Assembly (NCBI GenBank): GCA_023423495.1 | Contig: JAFAFM010000195.1 | Coordinates: forward strand, 1-6,920 | Source: Armatimonadota bacterium | Lineage (GTDB): Bacteria; Armatimonadota; Fimbriimonadia; Fimbriimonadales; Fimbriimonadaceae | DNA length: 6,920 nucleotides | Direction: 5' to 3' | Shown here: piece by piece, positions 5,818 through 6,920 of the stretch | How the letters are laid out: each line of letters starts with the position of its first letter | Numbering within the stretch: the stretch's first letter is position 1 | Program-made: the position numbers and the translations under genes | Notes under the pieces: generated by a model | What the model was told of the DNA's origin: nothing | Databases searched by the model: none | The model's input: the letters and a program-made list of their open reading frames with translations, nothing else

Positions 5818-6920
5818 TAACCACCGGTTCCGATGCCTATGATCTCATTAATCGCCGTTTGAGCTTCGACCAGTTTGTAGAAATGACCCTGCTTCGTCAT
5901 CAACTCCTCGTGCGTTCCAATCTCGGCAATCTCTCCCTTATCCAAAACGATAAGCCGAGAAGCATTGCGGAGTGTCGATAGGCGATGCGCGATCGCGAAA
6001 GTTGTTCGACCCTGAATGAGACGTCCTATGGCCTCCTGAATCTGCTTTTCCGTCTCTACATCGACTGACGAAGTGGCCTCGTCAAGAATTAGGATCCTGG
6101 GATTGTGCAGAATTGCCCGGGCAATGCTCACCCGCTGGCGCTCACCCCCGGACAGCTTGGAGCCCTTTTCTCCCACGATCGTGTCATAGCCATCGCTTTT
6201 GTTCAGGATGAAGTTGTGCGCATTGGCGGCTTTGGCCGCCGTCACAATCTCCTCGAACGACGCGCCCGGCTTTCCGTATGCGATGTTGTCCGCGATTGTC
6301 CCGTTGAACAGGAAAGGCTCTTGGAGCACGATGCCGATCTGGTTTCGCAAGTCTTGAAGCGATATGTCGCGGTAATCGACTCCATCGATCTTGATGCTTC
6401 CCGAGTCTGGTTCATAAAAACGACAGATAAGGTTGATCGTCGTGGATTTGCCCGCGCCGGATTTACCAACGAGTCCAATCATCTCTCCCGGCGAAGCCGT
6501 GAAGTCGATCCCTTTAAGCACCGGATTGGACTTGTCGTAGCCAAAGCGAACGTTCTCGAACTTGACTTCGCCAGTAATTGGCACCTTCTTTCCGGGGTCG
6601 CCATAACTCTCCGCTTCCATATCCATGATCTCGAAGATGCGGTCAGCCCCGGCCATGGCCCGGCTGAACCAGTTGTTTACTGCCGCAAACCACTGTAGCG
6701 GGCCATAGACCAAGCTTAAATAGGCCTGCATCATCCAAAACTGGCTTAACGACAATTGCTTGGAAACGATCAGATAACCACCCACGGCCCAACACAGGAT
6801 CGTGCCGAGCGTGGTGCAAAACATCATCGCTCCGAAGATCGTGAACCACTTGGCGTCTGCTTTCCAGCCGGCATCGCGCAGTTCGTGATTGCGTGTTGTG
6901 AACTTGGCAAACTCTGTGTC
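5817..6920 (-). CDS. ABC exporter, fused permease and ATPase half-transporter (5' end off right edge)
   Basis: The visible 367 C-terminal residues hold the end of the membrane domain and a full ATPase domain. Two helices appear at about residues 36-52 (TLGTILCWAVGGYLIV) and 68-81, joined by a short turn, as in TM5-TM6 of type IV exporters. The ATPase has Walker A GKSGAGKST (152-160), the Q-loop at Gln200 (VLQEPFLFNGT), signature LSGGERQR (256-263), Walker B ILILDEATSSVD (276-287) and the H-loop His312 (AIAHRLSTL). All key residues are intact, so ATP hydrolysis is expected. It would work in the inner membrane as a homodimer or heterodimer, like MsbA-type lipid, peptide or drug exporters. The substrate is unknown. 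The frame is open to the edge, so the ATG at 6825-6827 is internal. It leads the operon ABC, GNAT, tandem GNAT, DUF1854; the last of these is a known companion of such transporters. Confidence 0.95.
   Translation of the reverse strand, partial: DTEFAKFTTRNHELRDAGWKADAKWFTIFGAMMFCTTLGTILCWAVGGYLIVSKQLSLSQFWMMQAYLSLVYGPLQWFAAVNNWFSRAMAGADRIFEIMDMEAESYGDPGKKVPITGEVKFENVRFGYDKSNPVLKGIDFTASPGEMIGLVGKSGAGKSTTINLICRFYEPDSGSIKIDGVDYRDISLQDLRNQIGIVLQEPFLFNGTIADNIAYGKPGASFEEIVTAAKAANAHNFILNKSDGYDTIVGEKGSKLSGGERQRVSIARAILHNPRILILDEATSSVDVETEKQIQEAIGRLIQGRTTFAIAHRLSTLRNASRLIVLDKGEIAEIGTHEELMTKQGHFYKLVEAQTAINEIIGIGTGG

Noticed and set aside
5473..5820. 115-codon plus-strand frame
   Set aside because: Antisense to the RimJ-like acetyltransferase, which has clear family motifs.
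6105..6698. 197-codon plus-strand frame
   Set aside because: Antisense to the intact ATPase domain of the ABC exporter.
1..6920. tRNA or rRNA genes, CRISPR arrays, insertion sequences, attachment sites
   Set aside because: None seen: no cloverleaf-like or rRNA-like stretch, no regularly spaced repeats, no transposase frame and no terminal inverted repeats.

Overview
The window comes from a bacterial chromosome of moderate GC content with closely packed genes. The best taxonomic clue is the DNA gyrase A subunit. Its quinolone-determining region reads HPHGDQVIYPTL, a form I associate with Planctomycetes- and Armatimonadota-like lineages rather than Proteobacteria or Firmicutes. An Armatimonadota-type (Fimbriimonas-like) host is my guess, and it is an inference only.

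Left part (1-1270): small and partial genes, all on the minus strand. A GNAT acetyltransferase runs off the left edge (1-304). It is preceded by a probable two-helix membrane protein (321-665) and a 65-residue protein with a strong ribosome binding site (756-953). A 44-codon open frame (1035-1169) looks protein-like but cannot be proven. The rest of 954-1270 is the divergent upstream region of gyrA.

Centre (1271-3793, plus strand): complete gyrA, 840 residues. It has the catalytic tyrosine at 122, a gyrase box and an acidic tail. It starts at a GTG. Positions 83 and 87, the classical quinolone-contact sites, are Gln and Pro. No gyrB is adjacent.

Right part (3807-6920, minus strand, convergent with gyrA across 13 bp): a tightly overlapping four-gene operon. 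In order of transcription it holds an MsbA-type ABC exporter half-transporter (its N-terminus lies off the right edge), a RimJ/RimL-like GNAT acetyltransferase, a protein with two tandem GNAT domains, and a DUF1854 protein. The junctions are a TAATG overlap, a 40-nt overlap and an ATGA overlap, so the four are probably co-translated. DUF1854 is known elsewhere joined to or beside ABC transporters, including a set linked to cyanophycin metabolism. Placing two acetyltransferases (three GNAT domains) between the exporter and its DUF1854 partner suggests an acylate-and-export or acylate-and-protect module of unknown substrate. This is the most interesting system in the window.
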